Shown piece by piece: positions 1-5,948 of a stretch of DNA of 5,948 bases (positions are counted from its first letter, which is position 1; every line of letters begins with the position of its first letter). Below the pieces are notes generated by a model. It made no database searches and was not told the DNA's origin. It saw nothing but the letters and a program-made list of their open reading frames with translations. The position numbers and the translations under genes were made by a program. Origin of the DNA: Leclercia sp. UBA7405 (GTDB taxonomy: Bacteria > Pseudomonadota > Gammaproteobacteria > Enterobacterales > Enterobacteriaceae); NCBI GenBank assembly GCA_002469605.1, contig DKMV01000271.1, positions 1 to 5,948 of the forward strand, read 5' to 3'.

Positions 1-2288
1 CACGGCAGCTCCGGCAGCGGAACCGGATCTTCCTTCGGCGGAGCCACTTCGCCGTTACGCAGGATCTTACGGGTGTTCTTACACTCGTCGTTGGTACAGG
101 CCATGTACTTACCGAAACGCCCCATTTTCAGGTGCATCTCGGAACCACATTTTTCGCACTCAACGATCGGGCCGTCATAGCCCTTAATGCGGAATTCACC
201 CTCTTCGATCTCGTAGCCGTCACAGGTCGGGTTATTACCGCAGACGTGCAGCTTGCGTTTAGGATCGATCAGGTAGCTGTCCATCGCGGTGCCGCATTTT
301 TTACAACGGCGTTTAGCGCGCAGGGCGTTGGTTTCAGCGTCGTCACCTTCCAGCACGTTGAGCACTTCGTTCTCTGGCACCAGGTTAATGGTGGTTTTGC
401 AGCGCTCTTTAGGCGTCAGGGCATAACCGGAGCAGCCGAGGAACACGCCGGTGGTCGCGGTACGGATACCCATTTTGCGGCCGCAGGTCGGGCAGTCGAT
501 GCTGGTCAGCACCATCTGGTTCGGCTGCATCCCGCCCTCTTCCGGCGCCTTCTCGGCTTTATCCAGCTGGCTGGTAAAGTCGCTGAAGAAGCTATCGAGC
601 ACCTTCTTCCACTCTTCCTGATGGTTGGCCACCTGGTCCAGACGATCCTCCATCTGGGCGGTGAAGTCGTAGTTCATCAGCTCGCGGAAGTTCTCTTCCA
701 GACGGTCGGTGACGATCTCACCCATTTTCTCAGCATAAAAACGGCGGCTCTCAACGCGCACGTAACCGCGATCCTGAATGGTAGAGATAATAGAAGCGTA
801 GGTAGACGGACGGCCAATACCGCGTTTTTCCAGCTCTTTAACCAGCGAGGCTTCACTGAAGCGCGCCGGCGGCTTGGTAAAGTGCTGCGCAGGCGCAAGG
901 TCAACGAGCGTAAGCTCATCGCCTTTGTTTACCGCCGGCAGGGTGCGATCTTCATCCCCTTTACGCAGCGCAGGCATCACTTTGGTCCAGCCATCGAAGC
1001 GCAGAATACGGCCGCGCGCCTTCAGGCGGAAATCACCCGCGCTTACGGTCAGCGTGGTGGAGTCATACTTCGCCGGGTTCATCTGGCAGGCCACAAACTG
1101 ACGCCAGATCAGCTGATAGAGTTTCTGCGCGTCGGCTTCCATATCCTTAAGGGATTCGGCCAGCACCGCCACGTCGGAAGGACGAATCGCTTCGTGCGCT
1201 TCCTGAGAGTTCTCTTTGCTCGCGTAGTGGTTGGCGCTCTCTGGCAGGTATTTCTTGCCAAAGTTCTCGCCGATGTACTCGCGCACCATGTTGACCGCGT
1301 CCTGACTCAGGTTGGTGGAGTCGGTACGCATATAGGTGATGTAACCCGCCTCATACAGGCGCTGCGCCATCATCATGGTTTTCTTCACGCCAAAGCCCAG
1401 ACGGGTGCTTGCCGCCTGCTGCAGCGTGGAGGTAATAAAGGGTGCGCCAGGCTTGCTGCTGGTCGGCTTGTCTTCGCGATCCACTACTTCATAGCGTGCC
1501 TTTTCCAGCAGCGCCACGGCGGCCATGGTCTCGTCGCGGTTTTCAGGACGGAAAGCTTTCTCGTTGTGGTGCGTCACGTCCAGCGGCAGCGCATCGCCGC
1601 CCGGCGTCGTCACGTTGGCGCCGATTTCCCAGAACTCTTCCGGTACGAAGGCTTTGATTTCGCGCTCACGCTCAACCACCAGACGCACGGCCACGGACTG
1701 TACGCGCCCGGCAGAGAGGCCGCGGGCGATCTTTTTCCACAGCAGTGGCGAGACCATGTAACCCACTACCCGGTCCATAAAACGACGGGCCTGCTGGGCA
1801 TTTACACGGTCGATATTCAGTTCACCCGGTTTTTCGAAAGCCTGGCGAATCGCATTTTTAGTAATTTCGTTAAAGACAACACGGCTATAGCGTGTTTCAT
1901 CGCCACCGATAATTTCCCGCAGGTGCCATGCAATGGCTTCCCCTTCGCGGTCAAGGTCGGTTGCGAGATAGATGTGGTCTGCTTTCTCAGCCAGCTGTTT
2001 CAGCTCGTTAACGACTTTCTCTTTACCTGGCAGCACCTCATATTGTGCCTGCCAGCCATGCCACGGATCGACACCCATGCGGTTGACGAGCGCACTACGT
2101 TCATCCTTTTTAGGCTTTTTAGCCCCTTTGGCGGAGGTAGAGTCTGCGCTCTTTTTACTGGCTGAGCCACTGGTCGGCAAATCGCGGATATGACCGACGC
2201 TGGACTTAACCACGTAGTCACTACCCAGATACTTATTGATCGTTTTGGCTTTTGCCGGGGACTCAACGATAACGAGAGCTTTACCCAT
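1..2288 (-). CDS. topA: DNA topoisomerase I (type IA), 3' end outside the window
   Basis: This enzyme relaxes negatively supercoiled DNA by cutting one strand through a tyrosine phosphodiester and passing the other strand. The minus strand is open for 762 complete codons from an ATG at 2288, preceded by the ribosome site AAGGTG. The N-terminal TOPRIM domain shows [11 protein letters not shown] with Glu9 and the acidic triad Asp111, Asp113 and Glu115 in [10 protein letters not shown]. The active-site motif ITYMRTDST puts the catalytic tyrosine at residue 319, the same number as in E. coli, which supports the start. Three four-cysteine zinc ribbons follow: Cys599/602/619/630, Cys662/665/683/689 and Cys711/714/731/736. 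E. coli TopA has 865 residues, so about 103 C-terminal residues (zinc-ribbon-like DNA-binding repeats) are missing at the window edge. I translated the frame through and saw no frameshift. In E. coli topA has several promoters, one of them heat-shock dependent. Identification is very secure. Confidence 0.98.
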   Translation of the reverse strand, partial: MGKALVIVESPAKAKTINKYLGSDYVVKSSVGHIRDLPTSGSASKKSADSTSAKGAKKPKKDERSALVNRMGVDPWHGWQAQYEVLPGKEKVVNELKQLAEKADHIYLATDLDREGEAIAWHLREIIGGDETRYSRVVFNEITKNAIRQAFEKPGELNIDRVNAQQARRFMDRVVGYMVSPLLWKKIARGLSAGRVQSVAVRLVVEREREIKAFVPEEFWEIGANVTTPGGDALPLDVTHHNEKAFRPENRDETMAAVALLEKARYEVVDREDKPTSSKPGAPFITSTLQQAASTRLGFGVKKTMMMAQRLYEAGYITYMRTDSTNLSQDAVNMVREYIGENFGKKYLPESANHYASKENSQEAHEAIRPSDVAVLAESLKDMEADAQKLYQLIWRQFVACQMNPAKYDSTTLTVSAGDFRLKARGRILRFDGWTKVMPALRKGDEDRTLPAVNKGDELTLVDLAPAQHFTKPPARFSEASLVKELEKRGIGRPSTYASIISTIQDRGYVRVESRRFYAEKMGEIVTDRLEENFRELMNYDFTAQMEDRLDQVANHQEEWKKVLDSFFSDFTSQLDKAEKAPEEGGMQPNQMVLTSIDCPTCGRKMGIRTATTGVFLGCSGYALTPKERCKTTINLVPENEVLNVLEGDDAETNALRAKRRCKKCGTAMDSYLIDPKRKLHVCGNNPTCDGYEIEEGEFRIKGYDGPIVECEKCGSEMHLKMGRFGKYMACTNDECKNTRKILRNGEVAPPKEDPVPLPELP

Positions 2289-2361
2289 AATCACCTTTAC
2301 CTAATTTGTTTCTTCCAGGAATACGTCGCACGTAAGTTCACCTTCCACTGGCGACGAGCCA

Positions 2362-2392
2362 TTTATATTGCGACATCCCCGGTGGATATCAA
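2362..2392 (-). promoter_or_regulatory. Candidate promoter for topA, proximal
   Basis: On the minus strand TTGATA (2392-2387) resembles a -35 box, and the AT-rich run CAATATAAA (2370-2362) could supply a -10. TATAAA matches five of six consensus bases but sits 19 bases away; AATATA gives 17 bases but a poorer match. Transcription would start near 2355 and give a leader of about 67 bases before the topA ATG. This is inferred from consensus only. Confidence 0.4.
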
Positions 2393-2470
2393 CCCCTCGT
2401 TCGAACCAGACGCGACTACGTCTTTCTGCAGGTGGTTGAGATAGCGGGCTTTTTCTCGCACCAGTGTGAC

Positions 2471-2499
2471 TGTGCAACGAACTTTAGGTCGAATGTCAA
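2471..2499 (-). promoter_or_regulatory. Candidate distal topA promoter with a perfect -35 and poor -10
   Basis: A perfect TTGACA lies on the minus strand at 2499-2494. The hexamer 17 bases on is TGCACA (2476-2471), matching only two consensus bases; CACAGT at 19 bases is no better than three. With such a weak -10 it would need an activator or particular supercoiling, or it is not a promoter. An imperfect dyad (2458-2475) overlaps the -10 position. Confidence 0.25.
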
Positions 2500-2632
2500 G
2501 CAAATCTATTGCCAGAATGACGAAAGCGCACACTCTACCTGATAAAATTTGTTACGCAACTTTATTAGCATGCAAAAGCAAATACCGCCAGCGCCCTTCC
2601 CTTTGTTAACGTAGCGCTATAACAGGGAAAAT

Positions 2633-2661
2633 TTGCCCCCTGCACCGCTCGGGCGTAGACT
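2633..2661 (+). promoter_or_regulatory. Candidate sigma-70 promoter for yciN
   Basis: TTGCCC (2633-2638) and TAGACT (2656-2661) are separated by exactly 17 bases, each matching four of six consensus positions. Transcription would start near 2668, leaving a leader of about 19 bases that contains the yciN ribosome site. A second -10-like box, TATAAC at 2618-2623, matches better by itself but has no acceptable -35 partner. Assigned by consensus only. Confidence 0.4.
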
Positions 2662-2686
2662 AATGTCACTGTAAAAGGAGTGGATT

Positions 2687-2938
2687 ATGCAGCAAATTAC
2701 TCAACCTATTGACCGGGCCTCGCTGCTCGCAGAAGCCAACAAACTCATTCGTGAACATGAAGACACCCTGGCTGGCATTGAAGCCACAGGTGTGGAACAG
2801 CGCAACGGCGTGCTGGTGTTCAGCGGCGAGTATTTTCTTGATGAGCAAGGGCTGCCAACCCCGAAGAGCACGGCGGTATTTAACATGTTTAAATACCTGG
2901 CCCATGCACTCTCTGAAAAATATCATCTGGTTGATTAA
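2687..2938 (+). CDS. yciN: YciN, small conserved protein of unknown function (DUF2498)
   Basis: This 83-residue protein matches, as I recall it, the enterobacterial YciN family in length and through conserved stretches such as [42 protein letters not shown] and the C-terminal SEKYHLVD. No biochemical function is established for the family to my knowledge. There is no signal peptide, membrane segment or cysteine, so a soluble cytoplasmic protein is expected. The N-terminal third is charged and probably helical; the middle looks like short beta strands. The start is well supported by AAGGAG (2675-2680), six bases before the ATG. The gene is transcribed alone: divergent from topA, convergent with sohB, and closed by a hairpin terminator just after its stop. 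An opposite-strand frame of similar length (2666-2926) is a shadow. Confidence 0.95.
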   Translation: MQQITQPIDRASLLAEANKLIREHEDTLAGIEATGVEQRNGVLVFSGEYFLDEQGLPTPKSTAVFNMFKYLAHALSEKYHLVD

Positions 2939-2943
2939 AAAAG

Positions 2944-2973
2944 AAAACGCGAGGCCAGTGCCTCGCGTTTTTT
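2944..2973. terminator. Bidirectional intrinsic terminator between yciN and sohB
   Basis: AAAACGCGAGGC (2944-2955) pairs perfectly with GCCTCGCGTTTT (2960-2971) around the loop CAGT. A T run (2968-2973) follows for yciN transcripts. On the other strand a U-rich tail from the A run at 2942-2937 follows for sohB transcripts. The hairpin fills most of the 36-base gap between the two stop codons, so one structure can serve both convergent genes. Confidence 0.92.
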
Positions 2974-2974
2974 A

Positions 2975-4021
2975 TCATAGCAGCGGTTTCTGACCACGCT
3001 GCAGCCAGCGTAACAGCAGGCGATCGGCGCTCTCTGCCGCGCTGCTGGTAAAGCGGTCCATCAGGCGTTTGCGCTGAGTGTAACGCACACCCACCAGTTC
3101 ACATCCTTCCATCAGCCCCAGCAGCAGATCGTCACTGGTGCCAACCTCGTCCACCAGCCCGTTCTCACGCGCCTGGACGCCGTACCAGTGCTCACCGGTC
3201 GCCACCTGTTCGATATCCAGGGAGGGACGCATCTGTTTTACAAAATCTTTAAACAGATGGTGGGTTTCATTGAGATCTTCGCGGAATTTCTGCCGCCCCT
3301 CTTCGGTGTTTTCACCCAGCAGCGTCAGCGTGCGTTTGTACTGACCGGCGGTATGAAGCTCGATATCAATATCTTTGCTTTTCAGGAAGCGGTTAAAGTT
3401 GGGGACCTGTGCCACCACGCCAATGGAGCCGATGATAGAAAATGGCGCAGCCACGATTTTATCCGCCACGCAGGCCATCATATAGCCGCCGCTGGCCGCG
3501 ACTTTATCAACCGCGACCGTCAGGGGGATCTGCTTGTCGCGCAGGCGCTGAAGCTGGGATGCCGCCAGTCCGTAGCCATGCACCACGCCGCCGGGGCTCT
3601 CAAGACGTAACACCACCTGATCCTGAGGGGTGGCAGCCGCGATCACCGCCGTCACCTCTTCACGCAGGGATGACACTTCATGCGCATCCATACTGCCTTT
3701 AAAATCGAGCACATAGACGCGGGGCTTAACGGGCTCCTCACGATGTGCCTGCTTCGCTTTGGCTTTGGCGGCTTTCGCTTCCAGCTTCTGCTTTTTCTTA
3801 TGTGCTTTATGCCACTGTTTTTGCTGATGCCTGTCGAGCAGCGCCACCGACATCTCTTCCTGCATGTTGGTGTATTGCTCGCTTAACCGGGTAATACGTA
3901 ACTCGCCACGCTGACGCTTCCGTTGCGTCAGGTTAACAATGAGAGCAGCGATCACGGCGATAGCGATCACCACCGTTGCTATTTTGGCCAGAAATAAACC
4001 ATATTCAGAGAGTAATTCCAC
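2975..4021 (-). CDS. sohB: SohB, inner-membrane S49-family (SppA-like) serine protease
   Basis: SohB is known in E. coli as a multicopy suppressor of htrA (degP) mutants and is annotated as an envelope protease. The 348-residue product has an N-terminal membrane helix (about residues 9-31, rich in Ala, Ile and Val). A very basic, probably coiled Lys/Ala segment follows (about 68-96), then the protease domain from about residue 100. Family motifs are LESPGG (140-145), DKVAASGGYMMA with the nucleophile Ser177, GSIGV (198-202) and AGQYKRTLT with general base Lys229. The 52-residue Ser-Lys spacing is that of SppA proteases, so it should be catalytically intact. I chose the GTG at 4021: AAGGTGG (4032-4026) lies just upstream, and the protein then starts ELLSEYGLF as in E. 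coli. A frame extended to a TTG at 4066 adds 15 residues without family support. It is monocistronic and divergent from yciK. Natural substrates are not known. Confidence 0.95.
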   Translation of the reverse strand: MELLSEYGLFLAKIATVVIAIAVIAALIVNLTQRKRQRGELRITRLSEQYTNMQEEMSVALLDRHQQKQWHKAHKKKQKLEAKAAKAKAKQAHREEPVKPRVYVLDFKGSMDAHEVSSLREEVTAVIAAATPQDQVVLRLESPGGVVHGYGLAASQLQRLRDKQIPLTVAVDKVAASGGYMMACVADKIVAAPFSIIGSIGVVAQVPNFNRFLKSKDIDIELHTAGQYKRTLTLLGENTEEGRQKFREDLNETHHLFKDFVKQMRPSLDIEQVATGEHWYGVQARENGLVDEVGTSDDLLLGLMEGCELVGVRYTQRKRLMDRFTSSAAESADRLLLRWLQRGQKPLL

Positions 4022-4025
4022 GGGT

Positions 4026-4032
4026 CCACCTT
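4026..4032 (-). promoter_or_regulatory. sohB ribosome-binding site (decides the GTG start)
   Basis: AAGGTGG on the minus strand lies four bases before the GTG at 4021. It supports that start over the in-frame upstream TTG at 4066, which lies only about 15 bases downstream of where a promoter reading through the 4058-4063 box would begin to unwind DNA. Confidence 0.75.
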
Positions 4033-4057
4033 GGTTTAACCACTTATTTTCGAGCTC

Positions 4058-4063
4058 AGTGTA
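4058..4063 (-). promoter_or_regulatory. Possible -10 box of the sohB promoter
   Basis: TACACT on the minus strand matches four of six -10 consensus bases and would start transcription about 30 bases before the sohB GTG. The hexamer 17 bases upstream, GAGACG, is a poor -35. It is the best candidate I could find in this stretch, offered at low confidence. Confidence 0.25.
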
Positions 4064-4140
4064 CAACAGCCCGTGCCAGGCGTCTCGCCCATGACGCGGC
4101 CTTGCGAGCAGGCTTCCGGAATTGTTACCGGCAGAGGGAA

Positions 4141-4168
4141 TCGTTGCAAATTGTTAATTTTGCAGCGA
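4141..4168. repeat. Imperfect dyad in the sohB/yciK spacer
   Basis: TCGTTGCAAA (4141-4150) and TTTGCAGCGA (4159-4168) are inverted repeats with a single mismatch, separated by an AT-rich eight-base spacer. The dyad is centred about 31 bases upstream of the likely yciK -35 box, where an activator or repressor dimer could bind. I do not recognise the site as that of a known regulator, and no T run follows that would make it a terminator. Confidence 0.5.
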
Positions 4169-4185
4169 AGTGTCCGGTAGACTGA

Positions 4186-4214
4186 TTGAAATCAGGTACG
4201 CTTTCGGGCATAAA
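4186..4214 (+). promoter_or_regulatory. Candidate sigma-70 promoter for yciK-btuR
   Basis: TTGAAA (4186-4191; five of six consensus bases) and CATAAA (4209-4214; four of six) are separated by exactly 17 bases. Transcription would begin near 4221, leaving a leader of roughly 46 bases before the yciK GTG. That is too short for a cobalamin riboswitch, and none is visible. This is the best promoter match in the spacer. Confidence 0.5.
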
Positions 4215-4256
4215 GCCGAAAAGCATCATGAGAAGACGCAGGCAAACGCGCGCCAG

Positions 4257-4261
4257 AGGAG
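4257..4261 (+). promoter_or_regulatory. yciK ribosome-binding site (decides the GTG start)
   Basis: AGGAG sits five bases before the GTG at 4267, ideal spacing. It supports this codon over an in-frame ATG at 4186, which overlaps the predicted -35 box and so cannot lie on a transcript from that promoter. Confidence 0.8.
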
Positions 4262-4266
4262 TAACC

Positions 4267-5028
4267 GTGCACTATCAACCGCAAAAAAATTTACTGCAAA
4301 ACCGAATTATTCTGGTCACCGGCGCCAGCGACGGCATTGGCCGCGAAGCGGCGTTAACCTATGCCCGCTATGGCGCCAGCGTGATCCTGCTGGGGCGTAA
4401 CGAAGAAAAACTGCGCGCCGTCGCCCACGAGGTCGAACAGGTAAATGGGGATCAGGTACGCTGGTATACGCTGGATCTCCTGACCTGCACCCCGGAAAGC
4501 TGCCGGGAGCTGGCGCAGCGCATCGCCGCCCACTACCCGCGCCTGGACGGGGTGCTGCATAACGCCGGGCTGCTGGGGGAAGTGCGTCCGATGGATGAAC
4601 AGGACCCGCAGCTGTGGCAGCAGGTGATGCAGGTGAATATCAACGGCACCTTTTTCCTCACTCAGGCGCTCCTTCCTTTATTACTCAAATCAGAATCGGG
4701 CTCGCTGGTGTTTACCTCTTCCAGCGTAGGGCGTCAGGGGCGCGCCAACTGGGGCGCCTATGCGGTGTCGAAGTTTGCCACCGAAGGGATGATGCAGGTG
4801 CTCGCCGAAGAGTATCAGAGCCGCCATCTGCGAGTGAACTGTATTAACCCGGGCGGCACCCGCACGAAGATGCGTGCCAGCGCCTTCCCCACCGAAGATC
4901 CGGACAAACTTAAAACACCTGCCGATATTATGCCGCTCTATCTGTGGCTGATGGGCGACGATAGCCGCCGCAAGACCGGTATGACCTTTGATGCCCAGCC
5001 GGGCCGAAAACCAGGGATCTCTCAATGA
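4267..5028 (+). CDS. yciK: YciK, short-chain dehydrogenase/reductase-family oxidoreductase
   Basis: The 253-residue product has a complete classical SDR fold. The dinucleotide-binding motif is VTGASDGIG (17-25) after the first beta strand. Arg44 after the second strand (LLGRNEEKL) suggests a preference for NADP(H). HNAG lies at 98-101, the structural Asn at 124, and the catalytic set TSSS (150-153), Tyr165 and Lys169 in the YxxxK arrangement. A soluble NAD(P)-dependent oxidoreductase is expected; the substrate is not established. Starting at the GTG gives an N-terminus MHYQPQKNLL like that of E. coli YciK (252 residues as I recall), whereas the longer frame from 4186 adds an arginine-rich stretch with no family support. 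The stop overlaps the btuR start in ATGA, so the two are co-transcribed and probably translationally coupled. This hints, without proof, at a role linked to corrinoid metabolism. No broken motif is seen. Confidence 0.94.
   Translation: MHYQPQKNLLQNRIILVTGASDGIGREAALTYARYGASVILLGRNEEKLRAVAHEVEQVNGDQVRWYTLDLLTCTPESCRELAQRIAAHYPRLDGVLHNAGLLGEVRPMDEQDPQLWQQVMQVNINGTFFLTQALLPLLLKSESGSLVFTSSSVGRQGRANWGAYAVSKFATEGMMQVLAEEYQSRHLRVNCINPGGTRTKMRASAFPTEDPDKLKTPADIMPLYLWLMGDDSRRKTGMTFDAQPGRKPGISQ
5013..5017 (+). promoter_or_regulatory. btuR ribosome-binding site inside the yciK 3' end
   Basis: AGGGA lies seven bases before the btuR ATG and within the last codons of yciK. Together with the ATGA stop/start overlap at 5025-5028 this fits coupled translation of the pair. 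Confidence 0.65.
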
Positions 5029-5615
5029 GTGAAGAACGTCATCAGCAGCGCCAGCAGCGTCTGAAAGAGCAGGTTGATGCCCGCGTTGCCGCAGCCCAGG
5101 AGGAGCGTGGGATTATCATCGTCTTCACCGGCAACGGCAAAGGTAAAACCACGGCCGCCTTTGGCACCGCCACGCGTGCGGTCGGACACGGGCAGAAAGT
5201 GGGTGTGATCCAGTTTATTAAAGGCGAATGGCCGAACGGCGAACGTAACCTGCTAGAGCCGCTTGGAGTGGAGTTTCAGGTGATGGCCACCGGCTTTACC
5301 TGGGATACCCAGAACCGGGAGACGGATACCGCAGCCTGCCTGGCGGTCTGGGAACATGCCGAGCGGATGCTGGCCGATCGCAGCCTGAATATGGTGTTGC
5401 TGGACGAAATTACCTATATGGTCGCCTACGACTATTTACCGCTGGAGAGGGTGCTGACGGCGTTGAAAAACCGCCCTGCCCATCAAACAGTAATAGTGAC
5501 CGGGCGCGGCTGCCATCGGGAGATTATGGAGCTGGCGGATACCGTCAGCGAGCTTCGTCCGGTCAAACACGCCTTCGACGCCGGAATAAAAGCGCAGCAA
5601 GGTATCGACTATTAA
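5025..5615 (+). CDS. btuR: Cob(I)yrinic acid a,c-diamide / cobalamin adenosyltransferase
   Basis: BtuR (CobA in Salmonella) transfers the adenosyl group of ATP to reduced corrinoids, forming the carbon-cobalt bond of coenzyme B12; it acts in the cytoplasm in corrinoid salvage and in de novo synthesis. The 196-residue product has the usual family length. The P-loop TGNGKGKTT places GNGKGKTT at 36-43, as in Salmonella CobA. Phe91 and Trp93 (GFTWD), the residues known in the Salmonella enzyme to help form the four-coordinate cobalt intermediate, are both present. A Walker-B-like VLLDE is at 124-128. The charged, Gln-rich N-terminal helix (2-28), which in the family covers the active site, is intact. 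The start is the ATG overlapping the yciK stop, with AGGGA upstream. A strong terminator follows directly. Expression probably depends on the yciK promoter. No defect is seen. Confidence 0.97.
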   Translation: MSEERHQQRQQRLKEQVDARVAAAQEERGIIIVFTGNGKGKTTAAFGTATRAVGHGQKVGVIQFIKGEWPNGERNLLEPLGVEFQVMATGFTWDTQNRETDTAACLAVWEHAERMLADRSLNMVLLDEITYMVAYDYLPLERVLTALKNRPAHQTVIVTGRGCHREIMELADTVSELRPVKHAFDAGIKAQQGIDY

Positions 5616-5617
5616 AA

Positions 5618-5647
5618 AAAACCCGGCGATGCCGGGTTTTGTTTTTT
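5618..5647. terminator. Bidirectional intrinsic terminator between btuR and rluB
   Basis: AAAACCCGGC (5618-5627) pairs with GCCGGGTTTT (5631-5640) around a three-base loop. A T-rich tail (5637-5647, broken by one G) serves btuR. The A run at 5621-5614 provides the U tail for rluB transcripts. The structure spans the 30-base gap, and its T tail touches the rluB stop codon at 5648-5646. Confidence 0.92.
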
Positions 5648-5948
5648 AACCGTTGTTGTTACGGCTGCCGGAGCGGCGAGAGGTACTCACCTGGCTGTGT
5701 CGCTTCACGGCGCGACGGATCTGGTTCGCCTTCATACGGCGGCGATCTTTCTCTACCGCCACCTTGGAGGTGGTTTCTGGCGTCAGCCCTACCAGCTCGC
5801 GCAGGTAGTTGGTCTGGGTTAAATCCAGCTCGGTGTAGCCGCCGCGCGGCAGCCCTTTTGGCAGCAGGATATCACCGTAGCGCACGCGGATCAGGCGGCT
5901 AACCTGCACGCCCACGGCTTCCCACAGACGACGCACTTCACGGTTGCG
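5646..5948 (-). CDS. rluB: RluB, 23S rRNA pseudouridine synthase, C-terminal 100 codons
   Basis: RluB belongs to the RsuA family and in E. coli makes pseudouridine 2605 of 23S rRNA. Only the last 100 codons plus stop lie in the window; the start, the N-terminal S4-like domain and the catalytic aspartate are outside (E. coli RluB has about 291 residues). What is visible begins [13 protein letters not shown], the conserved C-terminal motif of the catalytic domain. It continues with [26 protein letters not shown] and ends in a long, very basic tail ([20 protein letters not shown]) closing in [10 protein letters not shown], typical of enterobacterial RluB and probably RNA-contacting. The basic tail and its convergent position next to btuR favour RluB over its relatives RluE, RluF and RsuA. 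An apparent GTG start at 5936 is internal. Confidence 0.94.
   Translation of the reverse strand, partial: RNREVRRLWEAVGVQVSRLIRVRYGDILLPKGLPRGGYTELDLTQTNYLRELVGLTPETTSKVAVEKDRRRMKANQIRRAVKRHSQVSTSRRSGSRNNNG

Larger units (their letters stand above)
2289..2686. other. Divergent topA/yciN intergenic region (398 bases, no gene)
   Basis: No convincing gene lies here; an 84-codon plus-strand frame (2190-2444) starts inside topA and looks like chance. The spacer must hold promoters for topA (leftward) and yciN (rightward). It contains an AT-rich box near 2362-2370, a perfect TTGACA on the minus strand at 2499-2494, an imperfect dyad at 2458-2475, and AT-rich stretches around 2541-2582. The length is generous for two promoters. 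It fits what is known of E. coli, where topA is read from multiple promoters, including a sigma-32-dependent one, and responds to Fis. I could not recognise a clean sigma-32 promoter or a confident protein-binding site by eye. Confidence 0.75.

Noticed and set aside
132..2165. A 677-codon open frame on the plus strand opposite topA
   Set aside because: It lies codon for codon opposite topA. In that register antisense stops arise only from the sense codons TTA, CTA and TCA, which topA here almost never uses, so the frame stays open by codon bias. Its composition is rich in His, Phe and Arg and resembles no protein I know.
2190..2444. A plus-strand frame reaching from topA into the topA/yciN spacer
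   Set aside because: It starts inside topA, has no convincing ribosome site, and its translation has no recognisable features.
2612..2623. The palindrome TAGCGCTA with the overlapping box TATAAC as the main yciN promoter or operator
   Set aside because: The -10 match is good, but no acceptable -35 lies 15-18 bases upstream, and an eight-base palindrome is expected by chance in spacers of this size.
3188..3610. A 140-codon plus-strand frame opposite sohB
   Set aside because: It is a shadow of sohB, without a ribosome site or recognisable motifs; the minus-strand frame carries all protease motifs.
4215..4266. Possible cobalamin riboswitch in the leader of yciK-btuR
   Set aside because: The predicted leader is about 46 bases, far shorter than a B12 riboswitch, and no B12-box-like sequence is visible.
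4690..5025. A 111-codon minus-strand frame opposite yciK
   Set aside because: It is a shadow of a gene with a complete set of dehydrogenase motifs on the plus strand.

Overview
The window reads as ordinary chromosomal DNA of an enterobacterium (family Enterobacteriaceae; the genus cannot be fixed by eye). Gene order and orientation match the E. coli / Salmonella topA–yciN–sohB–yciK–btuR–rluB neighbourhood. Protein lengths and key residue positions (TopA Tyr319, BtuR P-loop at 36-43, an 83-residue YciN) line up with what I recall of the E. coli and Salmonella proteins. I see no insertion sequence, prophage, CRISPR array, tRNA or rRNA gene, and no sign of recent transfer.

Layout, left to right. 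Positions 1-2288 (minus) hold the first 762 codons of topA, DNA topoisomerase I; the 3' end lies outside the window. A 398-base gene-free spacer (2289-2686) separates it from the divergent small gene yciN (2687-2938, plus) and carries promoter-like elements for both. yciN converges with sohB (2975-4021, minus; inner-membrane S49-family protease), and a bidirectional hairpin terminator lies between their stop codons. A 245-base spacer (4022-4266) separates sohB from the divergent yciK (4267-5028, plus; short-chain dehydrogenase). yciK overlaps btuR (5025-5615, plus; corrinoid adenosyltransferase) by four bases, so the two form a translationally coupled pair. btuR converges with rluB (5646-5948, minus; 23S rRNA pseudouridine synthase, last 100 codons only), again across a bidirectional terminator.

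The genes therefore alternate between divergent promoter regions and convergent terminators, giving compact, independent transcription units: topA, yciN, sohB, yciK-btuR and rluB. They do not form one pathway. They cover DNA supercoiling, an uncharacterised small protein, envelope proteolysis, B12 cofactor synthesis with an orphan oxidoreductase, and ribosome modification. I found no convincing novel system. The points most worth a second look are the persistent pairing of the orphan oxidoreductase YciK with BtuR, two imperfect dyads placed like operators in the divergent spacers, and two GTG starts that automated calling could misplace.
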